In this document: piece by piece, positions 1 to 5,303 of the stretch
How the letters are laid out: every line of letters starts with the position of its first letter
Numbering within the stretch: position 1 is the first letter of the stretch
Assembly (NCBI GenBank): GCA_023435725.1
Contig: JAEYRD010000219.1
Coordinates: 1-5,559 of the forward strand
Origin: Pseudomonadota bacterium
GTDB taxonomy: Bacteria; Pseudomonadota; Alphaproteobacteria; Rhizobiales; Xanthobacteraceae
Reading direction: 5' to 3'
Length of the DNA: 5,559 nt
Translations under genes and position numbers: made by a program
The notes under the pieces: generated by a model
What the model saw: the letters and a program-made list of their open reading frames with translations, nothing else
Told to the model about the DNA's origin: nothing
Database searches by the model: none

Positions 1-1
1 C

Positions 2-649
2 CTACATTCTCTCAGCGAGTTCGGAATGGCCGCCGCCTCGAATTCGAGGATCTGCCTGAGCGAGTTTACCTACAGGCGTGGCAGCGAGATCTACGGCGAG
101 AAGGAGCCCGCCGAATATATCTACCAGGTCAAGTCGGGGGCAGTGCGAAGCTACAAGCTTCTGCCCGACGGGCGCCGGCAGATCGGTGCGTTTCACGTCC
201 CCGGCGACATCTTCGGACTGGAGAATAGCGGCGTCCATCGCTTCACAACGGAAGCCTTGGTGGACACGACCGTGCGTCTGATCAGGCGAGAGAGCCTTGA
301 CGCTGCCGCCGGAAGCGACGGCACCTTGACCATGAGCCTGCTCTGCATGACCACGACGAACCTCCGGCGTGCGGAAGACCACATGCTTCTGCTTGGGCGG
401 AAGACGTCGCTGGAACGGGTTGCCGCGTTCCTCATCGAAATGGACAGGCGGCTCACCGCCGCGGGCATCCTTGTGCTGCCGATGCCACGACGCGACATCG
501 CGGATTATCTTGGCTTGACGCTCGAGACCGTCTCGCGATCGCTATCGCATTTGCGCGAGCTCGGTATCCTTGGCTTCATCGACAACAACCAGCGTCACAT
601 CGTCCTGCTGGACAGGAAGCAACTCGCCGCACTCGATCGTCAGAACTGA
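2..649 (+). CDS. fixK: FixK-type Crp/Fnr family transcription regulator, probably 5'-truncated by the window edge
   Basis: A DNA-binding activator of the Crp/Fnr superfamily. FixK proteins switch on microaerobic and anaerobic genes (high-affinity oxidases, denitrification, nitrogen fixation) downstream of FixLJ. Numbering from the ATG at 26: a cyclic-nucleotide-binding-like beta barrel from about residue 17, with EPAEYIYQVKSGAVRSYKLL (27-46) and DGRRQIGAFHVPGDIFGLE (48-66) typical of FixK, a long dimerisation helix around 110-140, and a helix-turn-helix at about 153-182. The recognition helix reads LETVSRSL, giving E167, S170 and R171, the Fnr/FixK pattern for TTGAT-N4-ATCAA. Only two cysteines are present (10 and 106), so the Fnr iron-sulfur cluster ligands are missing, as expected for FixK. 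The frame stays open to the left edge (LHSLSEFG precedes the ATG), and only about 18 residues precede the barrel, fewer than in known FixK proteins, so the true start probably lies outside the window. ATG 26 is the only start seen. Which FixK paralogue this is cannot be told. Confidence 0.88.
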   Translation, partial: LHSLSEFGMAAASNSRICLSEFTYRRGSEIYGEKEPAEYIYQVKSGAVRSYKLLPDGRRQIGAFHVPGDIFGLENSGVHRFTTEALVDTTVRLIRRESLDAAAGSDGTLTMSLLCMTTTNLRRAEDHMLLLGRKTSLERVAAFLIEMDRRLTAAGILVLPMPRRDIADYLGLTLETVSRSLSHLRELGILGFIDNNQRHIVLLDRKQLAALDRQN

Positions 650-659
650 CGCCGGAAGT

Positions 660-820
660 GAAATGGATCCTGAAGCGCGATGAGATCGGGATGAACCGTC
701 GTCGCGCTTTAGCTTGTTGTTTGAGCATGATCTCCGCGCAAACGCGTTCCGCGTGTGTCGCGAGGGAAAGCCGCAGCGCACTTTGCGCCAGCGCGGCCCT
801 TCCGGTCCGGATCATGCCCC
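660..820. repeat. Degenerate palindromic intergenic repeat of Bradyrhizobium type
   Basis: The gap between fixK and the porin terminator contains GCATGATC (725-732) and its exact inverse GATCATGC (810-817), bracketing an imperfect stem: CAAACGCG (739-746), loop TTC, CGCGTGTG (750-757). From memory, the wording of this block (GAGCATGATCTCCGCGCAAA through CCGGATCATGC) matches a dispersed intergenic repeat frequent in Bradyrhizobium and relatives. Copy number cannot be checked here. The right half of this copy appears diverged. A 77-codon open frame crosses it but looks like a translated repeat. Confidence 0.5.
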
Positions 821-841
821 AGCCTCCCGCGGCTTCCCATG

Positions 842-869
842 AAAAAGGCCCCGGTCCATGCCGGGGCCT
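842..869 (-). terminator. Rho-independent terminator of the porin gene
   Basis: A perfect 9-bp stem, AGGCCCCGG (846-854) and CCGGGGCCT (861-869), with the 6-nt loop TCCATG. Read on the minus strand, the hairpin runs straight into TTTTT (842-846) and begins 23 nt after the porin stop codon. On the plus strand the stem is followed by GAGTTTACT, a poor U-tract, so it mainly serves the minus strand. Confidence 0.9.
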
Positions 870-892
870 GAGTTTACTGGGAAGACTCTAGC

Positions 893-1645
893 TCAATAGC
901 GAGCCGCGATCGGTGCCCCGTAACCGCCGAAGCGATAGTTGAACCGAACGGTTACCATGTCCACGTCCTGGCTGATCCGGTCATTGAGAACAGCCGCTAG
1001 GCGGGGATCGACCACCGAGAACGAGTTATTATTGTTCCCCATCCACAGATGGTCGTATTCGACGCCGACCGACCAGTTGGGCGCAAAGCCATACTCGAAG
1101 CCAACACCCACGGTACCGCCCCACCGGGTATTGCTTGCCGAGACCAGACCGATCCCGGTTGTATTGTCGAAGATGGTCAATTTATTGCCAGTTACGGCCG
1201 CGCCGCCTTTCACGTAAAGCAGCGCCGCGTTCCACGCCCAACCGATTTGGCCCGTGAAAAGGCCGATGCCGTCGGTTTTCGCTGTGGTCGAAAGCGTCGG
1301 ATCGAACAGGCTGACGCGCGTGTTCTTGATGTCGGCCCAATCGCCCTGGGCTTCCAATCCGAACACAAACTGGTTGGTCTGCCAGCGATACCCAATCTGC
1401 CCACCAACTACGCCTCCGGACCGATCACCGCACCCGCTCGCGACCGTTCCCAAGACGGTGACGAAATCCACGCAATTGTGGCTTTGGCCCCATCCGCCGT
1501 TCGCGCCGATGTAGAACCCGCTCCAGTTATAGATCGCCACCACCGGTGCCGGCGGCGGTGCCTTGACAGCCATGTCGGCCGCCATAGCAGGAGCCGCCAC
1601 GCTTAACGCCGCGAAGCCGATCGCAGCTATAACGAGCCTTTTCAT
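893..1645 (-). CDS. Outer membrane beta-barrel protein, Omp25/Omp31-like porin family
   Basis: A 250-aa outer membrane protein of the small 8-stranded barrel type (Omp25/Omp31-like) that alphaproteobacteria carry in many copies. Residues 1-22 form a Sec signal peptide: KR, a hydrophobic core, then PAMA cleaved before ADMAVK. A short Ala/Pro linker follows, then the family hallmark WSGFYIGANGGWG (about 42-54). Alternating strand pattern with aromatic and glycine residues continues to VTVRFNYRFGG, a typical last barrel strand, and the chain ends in Tyr, the usual aromatic end for barrel assembly. Two cysteines in the first extracellular loop region (HNCVDF and SGCGDRSGG) could form a disulfide; that is inference. 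The start is supported by AGGGGA at 1653-1658 on the minus strand, 7 nt upstream of ATG. It is a single-gene unit with its own terminator and an 8-8-8 inverted repeat upstream. Specific substrate unknown; a structural or surface role is most likely. Confidence 0.93.
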   Translation of the reverse strand: MKRLVIAAIGFAALSVAAPAMAADMAVKAPPPAPVVAIYNWSGFYIGANGGWGQSHNCVDFVTVLGTVASGCGDRSGGVVGGQIGYRWQTNQFVFGLEAQGDWADIKNTRVSLFDPTLSTTAKTDGIGLFTGQIGWAWNAALLYVKGGAAVTGNKLTIFDNTTGIGLVSASNTRWGGTVGVGFEYGFAPNWSVGVEYDHLWMGNNNNSFSVVDPRLAAVLNDRISQDVDMVTVRFNYRFGGYGAPIAARY

Positions 1646-1687
1646 TATCGTTTCCCCTCTGCTTAGATCTCATTCAACAAAGATGCG

Positions 1688-1711
1688 CTTATGCAGGCTG
1701 ACGTGCATAAG
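1688..1711. promoter_or_regulatory. Perfect inverted repeat upstream of the porin gene, candidate operator
   Basis: CTTATGCA (1688-1695), 8-nt spacer, TGCATAAG (1704-1711). The centre lies 54 bp upstream of the porin ATG. There is no U-tract on either side and no upstream gene reading toward it closely enough for a terminator, so a dimeric regulator site is the better reading. The half-site does not match FixK, Fur/Irr, Zur or PHO-box consensus sequences known to me. Confidence 0.45.
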
Positions 1712-1760
1712 TTCGGCGAACATCCAGGAGTTTAGGCGACAGAGGACTTCAGGCCCGTAT

Positions 1761-1805
1761 CAAAATGGCAACAGTGAAAAGCCATTGCTATGCACGACAA
1801 CGTGC
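1761..1805 (-). terminator. Possible weak terminator after the 88-aa gene (two small hairpins)
   Basis: On the minus strand, immediately after the TAA of the 88-aa gene, comes GCACG-TTGT-CGTGC (1792-1805). AATGGC, an 11-nt loop and GCCATT (1764-1786) follow, running into TTTTG (1761-1765). Both stems are perfect but short, and the T-run partly overlaps the second stem, so termination would be modest. Confidence 0.35.
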
Positions 1806-2072
1806 TTAGTCGATCTTCTGAGCTCCGGCCGGCGGTCCACCTTCTTTTTCGCCGGCAAGCCATGCCTGGATGGAGGACGATGGAATAATGCGCTTGGGAA
1901 CGTGGGGATTGATCGTCCCGGCAAACACGGCGAGGCCTTCATCGAGCTTTTGGCGCGCGAACAGCTTGGCCTCGTCTTCCGTGGCAAAGGTCTTCGTCTC
2001 ACGCGGGCTCCGCAGCCTCGGCAGCACACCGCGCCTTTGAACTTCGAAGGTGACGTACCAGGTCGGGATCAT
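1806..2072 (-). CDS. Small protein of unknown function (88 aa) behind a FixK box
   Basis: I do not assign a function. The protein is 88 aa, soluble-looking, with no signal peptide or membrane segment. It starts MIPTWYVTFEVQRRG, followed by a basic Arg/Pro stretch, then FATEDEAKLFARQKLDEGL (likely an amphipathic helix), then GTINPHVPKRIIPSSSIQAWL and a Gly/Pro-rich tail. The compact layout (a strand, a helix rich in charged residues, a conserved-looking NPHVPKRII turn) resembles small hypothetical proteins I associate with Bradyrhizobium, but I cannot verify this. The frame is open further up to an ATG at 2189. I chose 2072 because GGGGG (2076-2080, minus strand) precedes it by a few bases, and because the longer version would put the FixK box inside the coding region. 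With the box centre 73 bp upstream, activation from about -41 would give a leader of roughly 32 nt. It probably forms its own transcript. Confidence 0.72.
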   Translation of the reverse strand: MIPTWYVTFEVQRRGVLPRLRSPRETKTFATEDEAKLFARQKLDEGLAVFAGTINPHVPKRIIPSSSIQAWLAGEKEGGPPAGAQKID

Positions 2073-2138
2073 TGCACCCCCAACATTCACCAACCCCAAT
2101 AGTTTCCGTTGTGGTGCGACCGCCATGCGGAGGCTTGC

Positions 2139-2152
2139 TTGATTCAGATCAA
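2139..2152 (-). promoter_or_regulatory. Perfect FNR/FixK box
   Basis: TTGATTCAGATCAA matches the consensus TTGAT-N4-ATCAA at all ten specified positions, and the symmetry extends one more base pair (C at 2138, G at 2153). The centre (2145.5) is 73 bp upstream of the 88-aa gene's ATG on the minus strand and 115 bp upstream of the acetyltransferase ATG on the plus strand. Class II activation at about -41.5 fits the minus-strand gene best. No convincing -10 box is visible at the expected spacing, which is common for strongly activator-dependent promoters in this group. The fixK-like gene in this window encodes the matching recognition helix. Confidence 0.8.
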
Positions 2153-2260
2153 GTCGGCGTTCGATCCGGCCGATTGACAGCTCGGACAAAATAGCGGCAC
2201 GAGGTCGTCAACCCAGGAATTGGCAGGACGACCACGGCTTGCCAGCACCGAGCGTCGGCC

Positions 2261-2758
2261 ATGGACCATTTTAGCACGAAGAGACTGACCGCCGAGAAAC
2301 TGGGCGAAGATCACCTCGCGAACCTCGTGGCGCTTCACTTGGATCCCGAGGTGTCCCGCTATCTCGGCGGCGTGCGTTCGGCGGAGGCAACGAAGACATA
2401 TCTCGCCGTCAACATGACCCATTGGGACCAGCACGGCTTCGGGCTGTGGGTGTTGCGAACGAAAGACGGGGCGTTCGCCGGGCGGGCGGGGATCCGGCAC
2501 ATCCTTGTGGATGGCGACGACGAGATCGAGATTGCCTACACGTTCAAACGCGAATTTTGGGACCGTGGACTTGCAAGTGAGATGGCGACCGCGCTGACGG
2601 ACATTGGTCTCTCGCAACTCGAGCTGCCCTCCCTTATCGGCCTGGTCTTTGTCGGGAATGGCGCATCGCGCCGTGGGCTGAAGAAGTCGAACTACATCGT
2701 CGAGAAGAGCACGATGCATCACGACGAGGACGTCGTGATCTACCGTATCCGGCGGTGA
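2261..2758 (+). CDS. GNAT family N-acetyltransferase (RimJ/RimL-like)
   Basis: A 165-aa acetyltransferase that would move an acetyl group from acetyl-CoA to an amine (a protein N-terminus or a small molecule). The RimJ/RimL-type (Acetyltransf_3) pattern is clear: TKRLTAEKL at 6-14 stands for the usual TERLxLRPL strand, DPEVSRYLGG at 28-37, GFGLWVLRTKDGAFAGRAGI at 59-78, and DEIEIAYTFKREFWDRGLAS at 87-106. The acetyl-CoA pyrophosphate loop is RGLASE (102-107), a slightly altered form of the usual Q/RGxGxA/G. N133 and ASRRGLKKSNY at 135-145 correspond to the family's N-x-ASxRxxEKxGF. ATG 2261 is the first possible ATG after an in-frame TAG at 2192. No strong ribosome binding site precedes it. 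The methyltransferase follows after 62 bp on the same strand, so they may share a transcript. Substrate unknown. Confidence 0.88.
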   Translation: MDHFSTKRLTAEKLGEDHLANLVALHLDPEVSRYLGGVRSAEATKTYLAVNMTHWDQHGFGLWVLRTKDGAFAGRAGIRHILVDGDDEIEIAYTFKREFWDRGLASEMATALTDIGLSQLELPSLIGLVFVGNGASRRGLKKSNYIVEKSTMHHDEDVVIYRIRR

Positions 2759-2820
2759 GAGCGCATGGCTCGGATCGGACATAGCCCCACATCATCAGTC
2801 GCTATCCGGATTGACGTTGA

Positions 2821-3453
2821 ATGAATTCCGACGCGGAGAACATCGTAGGATTGTATCGCCGGCACGCGAAGGCATGGTTGCGCCAGCGCGGGCGACATCT
2901 CATGGAGCGCAAGTGGCTTGATCGATTTGTCGCGCAGCTGCCCTCCAGACCGAAGGTGCTCGATATCGGTTGCGGTCCGGGAGAGCCAATAGCGCGCCAT
3001 CTGCTTGAAAGGGGGTGCGCGGTGACGGGGATCGATGCTGCTCCAGAGATGATCGAAATCGCCCAAGGCTATTTTCCCGACGCGACCTGGCTCGTTTCGG
3101 ACATGCGCTCCCTAGACCTGAACGCAACGTTCGACGGCTTGCTCGCCTGGGACAGCTTCTTTCATTTGAGTCCCGCGGACCAACGTCAAATGTTTCCGAT
3201 TTTTCGGCGACATGCCGCCGGGGGCGCAGCACTGATGTTCACCAGTGGCCCGTCCTTCGGGGAAGCCATGGGGACTTTCGAGGGCGAGGCGCTGTATCAC
3301 TCAAGTCTCGATGGGACTGAATATCGACAATTGCTCGACAGCAACGGATTCGATGTTGTCGATCATGTGGTCGAGGACCCCGAATGCGGCCGACACACCG
3401 TCTGGATCGGGCGTTTACGCAGCACGGCTTCACCGCCTGACGTCAGCGCGTAG
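2821..3453 (+). CDS. Class I SAM-dependent methyltransferase
   Basis: A 210-aa cytosolic enzyme of the Rossmann-fold methyltransferase type, predicted to transfer a methyl group from S-adenosylmethionine to an unknown acceptor. Motif I is textbook: KVLDIGCGPGEP at 45-56. The acidic residue that binds the SAM ribose is D72 in VTGIDAAPEMIEIA. SDMRSLDL (93-100) and FDGLLAWDSFFHLSPADQRQ (104-123) make up the next two strands, and the C-terminal half ends in the usual antiparallel strands (GFDVVDHVV, HTVWIGRLR). An N-terminal helix with YRRHAKAWLRQRG precedes the core. Its length fits small stand-alone members (UbiE-like fold), with no extra domain. The ribosome binding site is weak (GGA about 11 nt upstream). 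A UUCG-loop terminator lies 41 bp after the stop. The partner acetyltransferase upstream hints at a small-molecule modification pair, but nothing in the sequence names the substrate. Confidence 0.9.
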   Translation: MNSDAENIVGLYRRHAKAWLRQRGRHLMERKWLDRFVAQLPSRPKVLDIGCGPGEPIARHLLERGCAVTGIDAAPEMIEIAQGYFPDATWLVSDMRSLDLNATFDGLLAWDSFFHLSPADQRQMFPIFRRHAAGGAALMFTSGPSFGEAMGTFEGEALYHSSLDGTEYRQLLDSNGFDVVDHVVEDPECGRHTVWIGRLRSTASPPDVSA

Positions 3454-3494
3454 CATGGCGGGGGCCCTTGCAGGGGGTGTCGCGGGAGCAGGAT

Positions 3495-3517
3495 GCCTCG
3501 CTTCGGCGAGGCCTTTT
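3495..3517 (+). terminator. Rho-independent terminator with UUCG tetraloop
   Basis: GCCTCGC (3495-3501), loop TTCG, GCGAGGC (3506-3512), then CTTTT. The C(UUCG)G loop is the most stable RNA tetraloop. It lies 41 bp after the methyltransferase stop and closes the plus-strand acetyltransferase-methyltransferase unit. Confidence 0.88.
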
Positions 3518-3540
3518 GGCATTCGTTGCACGCAGCAACA

Positions 3541-3630
3541 GGCAGCGAAATCCTGGAACGCAGCGAAATGCCTCATTCTCCGCCACGTTCCGGCGGAGAT
3601 AATTTCGCAAAGGCTCCGCCCATCCTACGG
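3541..3630. repeat. Intergenic repeat-like segment with direct and inverted repeats
   Basis: Between the plus-strand terminator and the converging 83-aa gene lie two direct copies of GCAGCGAAAT (3542-3551 and 3560-3569, 18-bp period). A perfect 8-bp inverted repeat, TCTCCGCC (3577-3584) and GGCGGAGA (3592-3599) with a 7-nt loop, follows. GGCTCCGCCCATCCTACGGG then resembles a short repeat common between genes in Bradyrhizobium, judged from memory. The hairpin could help end minus-strand transcription after the 83-aa gene but has no T-run on that side. Confidence 0.4.
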
Positions 3631-3634
3631 GGTC

Positions 3635-3886
3635 TTACCTGAAATACCCCAGCACGAGATCGAGGTCCGAACTGCCGGCGACCGTGCCGTTCAGCTCGGC
3701 GTCGATGACGCGGCGGCAGGCTTCGATCGCGGCATGGTCGCCGAGATCGTTGGCGGCCTCCAGCACGAGCCAGGCGGCATCGACCGAGGCCTTGTCCGGA
3801 GCCGATCCGCCGGCGGCGGCATTGAGGCTCTTGTTGAGTGCCTTGTTCGGATTCTTGCGGACCGCGGTGCCGAATTGAGGCAACAT
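3635..3886 (-). CDS. Small protein of unknown function (83 aa), partner of the DUF2336 gene
   Basis: Function not recognised. The 83-aa product starts MLPQFGTAVRKNPNKALNKS, continues with an Ala/Gly/Ser-rich stretch and an acidic helical segment (DKASVDAAWLVLEAANDLGD), and ends AELNGTVAGSSDLDLVLGYF-R. It has no signal peptide, membrane segment or cysteine-rich motif; one Cys lies in HAAIEACRRVI. The start is chosen at 3886 because AAGGGGAG stands 8 nt upstream on the minus strand, a strong ribosome binding site. A longer version from 3967 would overlap the DUF2336 coding end and has no such site. It lies 34 bp downstream of the DUF2336 gene with no terminator between, so the two are very probably cotranscribed. 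Its much better ribosome binding site suggests it is made in larger amounts than the upstream protein. Confidence 0.75.
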   Translation of the reverse strand: MLPQFGTAVRKNPNKALNKSLNAAAGGSAPDKASVDAAWLVLEAANDLGDHAAIEACRRVIDAELNGTVAGSSDLDLVLGYFR

Positions 3887-3920
3887 TGCAAATACTCCCC
3901 TTCGAATTCCGGGATGATGC

Positions 3921-5045
3921 TCAGTGAACCTGTAGCTCGGGCTGACGGCCCGTAGCGGTATCGACACCCGCGCTGTTCTTGCGCGACTGGTAGAACTTCA
4001 GAACGCTGCGCGACGTCTCGATCTTGAGCCGGCCGAAATCGCGCTCGTTGTCCTTCAGGTCGCGCGCCGTGATCAGGTGATCCTTGGCGCCGAGGAACAG
4101 GAGCGACATGGTCGTGTCCCAGGAGAAGTCGAGCGCCTTGCACAGGACCAGCAGGATCTCGCGATTGCGGTCCATCAGCGCGCGCTCGATCACGTCGACC
4201 GGCAGCGCCGACAGCAGCGACAGTCCGATCTGGACCTCGTCGAAGCGGTGCTGGCGCGCATAGTTCGAGATCGAATCCTGGTTGAGATTGCCCTCCCGGT
4301 ACTGCGTCGTCACCACGCGCTTGGCGACGAAGTAGCTGCGCGAGGATGGACCGAACTTGGATTGCAGGTCGCCGGTGACCTCGGTCACGGAGCTCTGGAT
4401 CTGCGCCATCATCTCGGGGCGTTCGCTCTCGAGGCGGCGGCGGACGTCCTCCGAGGCTTTCGAGATGAGCTGCTGGAAGATGTGGCGCGGCACGTCCTTG
4501 CGCAGGCCGAGCTGCTCGGCGAGGATCGAGTCGCCCTCGGCGCGGCGCACCATGTGCAAGAGGCCCGAACCGGAGAAGCGCGCGCCCTCGTTCTTGACGA
4601 CGGAGGTCACGACCTCCTGGTTGCCGCGCTTGACCAGCACGTCGGTCACGGCTTCGCCGATCGACTTGCGCTGGGCGATCGCGAGCAGGTGCGACTGACC
4701 CTTGGTCATGGCGCTCTGGACCAGCATCTTCTCGTCGATACGATTGGAGTCGCGCAGCACGTGGCCGGCGACCTCGATCTCGTCGTCGAGGGCGAGTTTT
4801 TCGATGACGTTGAACGGGGCGTGATCGCAGGCCGACATCAATTCCGAAAGCTGCGCACGCGCGGCCACCTCGATCTCGTCGGCAAGCCGGCCGATGACCT
4901 CGCCGAACATACTGATCTCGTCGTCGCTGTAGCGGCCCGTGATCAGGATGTCGGTCGCATGCCACAACGCCCGGGCCCGGCTTTCGTCGGTGCCGCGTGC
5001 GATCGCGTCGTCCAGATCCTGCAGAAGCGATTTCGCCCCGTTCAT
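3921..5045 (-). CDS. DUF2336 domain-containing protein
   Basis: A 374-aa protein of the alphaproteobacterial DUF2336 family, for which I know no established biochemical function. It looks cytosolic and nearly all helical: no signal peptide, no membrane segment, and repeated helix pairs such as DDEISMFGEVIGRLADEIEV, LALDDEIEVAGHVLRDSNRI and IAQRKSIGEAVTDVLVKRGN. These pairs are the family's HEAT-like pattern (runs of about 35 residues with the DEIEVA / VLVKRGN signature). The C-terminal third has RFDEVQIGLSLLSALPVDVI, ALDFSWDTTMSLLFLGAKD and the polar tail SRKNSAGVDTATGRQPELQVH. ATG 5045 is the only usable start: the frame is open back to a TAG at 5130-5132 with no other ATG, GTG or TTG. GGGG (5054-5057) lies 8 nt upstream. 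It heads a probable operon with the 83-aa gene. The region upstream holds a 12-bp tandem duplication and an operator-like half-site cluster. Confidence 0.85.
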   Translation of the reverse strand: MNGAKSLLQDLDDAIARGTDESRARALWHATDILITGRYSDDEISMFGEVIGRLADEIEVAARAQLSELMSACDHAPFNVIEKLALDDEIEVAGHVLRDSNRIDEKMLVQSAMTKGQSHLLAIAQRKSIGEAVTDVLVKRGNQEVVTSVVKNEGARFSGSGLLHMVRRAEGDSILAEQLGLRKDVPRHIFQQLISKASEDVRRRLESERPEMMAQIQSSVTEVTGDLQSKFGPSSRSYFVAKRVVTTQYREGNLNQDSISNYARQHRFDEVQIGLSLLSALPVDVIERALMDRNREILLVLCKALDFSWDTTMSLLFLGAKDHLITARDLKDNERDFGRLKIETSRSVLKFYQSRKNSAGVDTATGRQPELQVH

Positions 5046-5054
5046 CTCGATAAC

Positions 5055-5078
5055 CCCAGTTCTTGGCCCAGTTCTTGG
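5055..5078. repeat. 12-bp perfect tandem duplication in the DUF2336 leader
   Basis: CCCAGTTCTTGG occurs twice head-to-tail (5055-5066, 5067-5078). On the minus strand this is CCAAGAACTGGG doubled. The proximal copy supplies the GGGG ribosome binding stretch 9 nt before the start codon, so the duplication lies in the untranslated leader of the DUF2336 gene. Confidence 0.85.
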
Positions 5079-5151
5079 CGAGCCGTCCCGCTTGTGCTGG
5101 CAGGACGCCGAATTCCTCTGGGAACAACTCTAGAGATCAAACGCGAGAATT

Positions 5152-5216
5152 CGGTAAAATCGGCAAATCAGTTTTGCCGACAAAATTCATTAAAATACGG
5201 GGGAATTGATTTACCG
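5152..5216 (-). promoter_or_regulatory. AT-rich operator-like cluster upstream of the DUF2336 operon
   Basis: Within a markedly AT-rich stretch (about 5125-5215) in GC-rich surroundings lies a perfect inverted repeat, TCGGCAAA (5160-5167), TCAGT, TTTGCCGA (5173-5180). Similar half-sites flank it: CGGTAAAATC at 5152-5161 and CGGCAAATC at 5161-5169 on the plus strand, then on the minus strand CGGCAAAAC (5179-5171) and CGGTAAATC (5216-5208). Four related half-sites of form CGGYAAA in 65 bp, about 105-170 bp upstream of the start codon, suggest a promoter or regulator-binding region. The regulator is not identifiable. Confidence 0.5.
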
Positions 5217-5230
5217 GCGGGCAAGGGGAA

Positions 5231-5261
5231 GGAGCGCTCCCTCTCCCGCTTGCGGGAGAGG
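5231..5261. repeat. Two abutting palindromes, intergenic repeat
   Basis: GGAGCGCTCC (5231-5240) is a perfect palindrome. It shares its last base with CCTCTCCCGC (5240-5249), TT, GCGGGAGAGG (5252-5261), a perfect 10-bp inverted repeat. The second unit has the look of a palindromic intergenic repeat common in rhizobial genomes (from memory). It lies 42 bp past the end of the minus-strand proline-rich gene. It might end that transcript, but no T-run follows it on the minus strand. Confidence 0.5.
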
Positions 5262-5303
5262 TCGAGCGAGCCCGCGGCTCAATGCGTGCAAACCAAATTC
5301 GCC

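Noticed and set aside
658..891. A 77-codon plus-strand frame after fixK
   Set aside because: It translates the intergenic palindromic repeat and runs through the porin terminator hairpin. Its Cys/Arg/Ser-rich product looks like a translated repeat.
1049..1606. A 185-codon open frame antisense to the porin
   Set aside because: It lies wholly within a convincing porin gene, has no ribosome binding site or domain, and has a composition typical of a shadow frame.
2073..2189. A longer start (2189) for the 88-aa gene
   Set aside because: The extension would place the FixK box inside the coding region, while the start at 2072 has a G-rich ribosome binding stretch and a typical N-terminus.
2144..2782. 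A 212-codon minus-strand frame opposite the acetyltransferase
   Set aside because: It mirrors a clear GNAT gene and its product has no recognisable motif.
2781..2805. ATAGC / GCTAT inverted repeat between the acetyltransferase and methyltransferase
   Set aside because: Only five base pairs with a 15-nt loop, expected by chance and without a T-run.
3887..3967. A longer start (3967) for the 83-aa gene
   Set aside because: The extension overlaps the end of DUF2336, and a strong AAGGGGAG site stands in front of the start at 3886.
3691..5127. A 478-codon open frame on the minus strand overlapping the DUF2336 and 83-aa genes
   Set aside because: Its product is dominated by Arg, Pro, Gly and Ala with no fold signature, as expected for an out-of-frame reading of GC-rich coding DNA. 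The overlapping frames give recognisable or well-started proteins.
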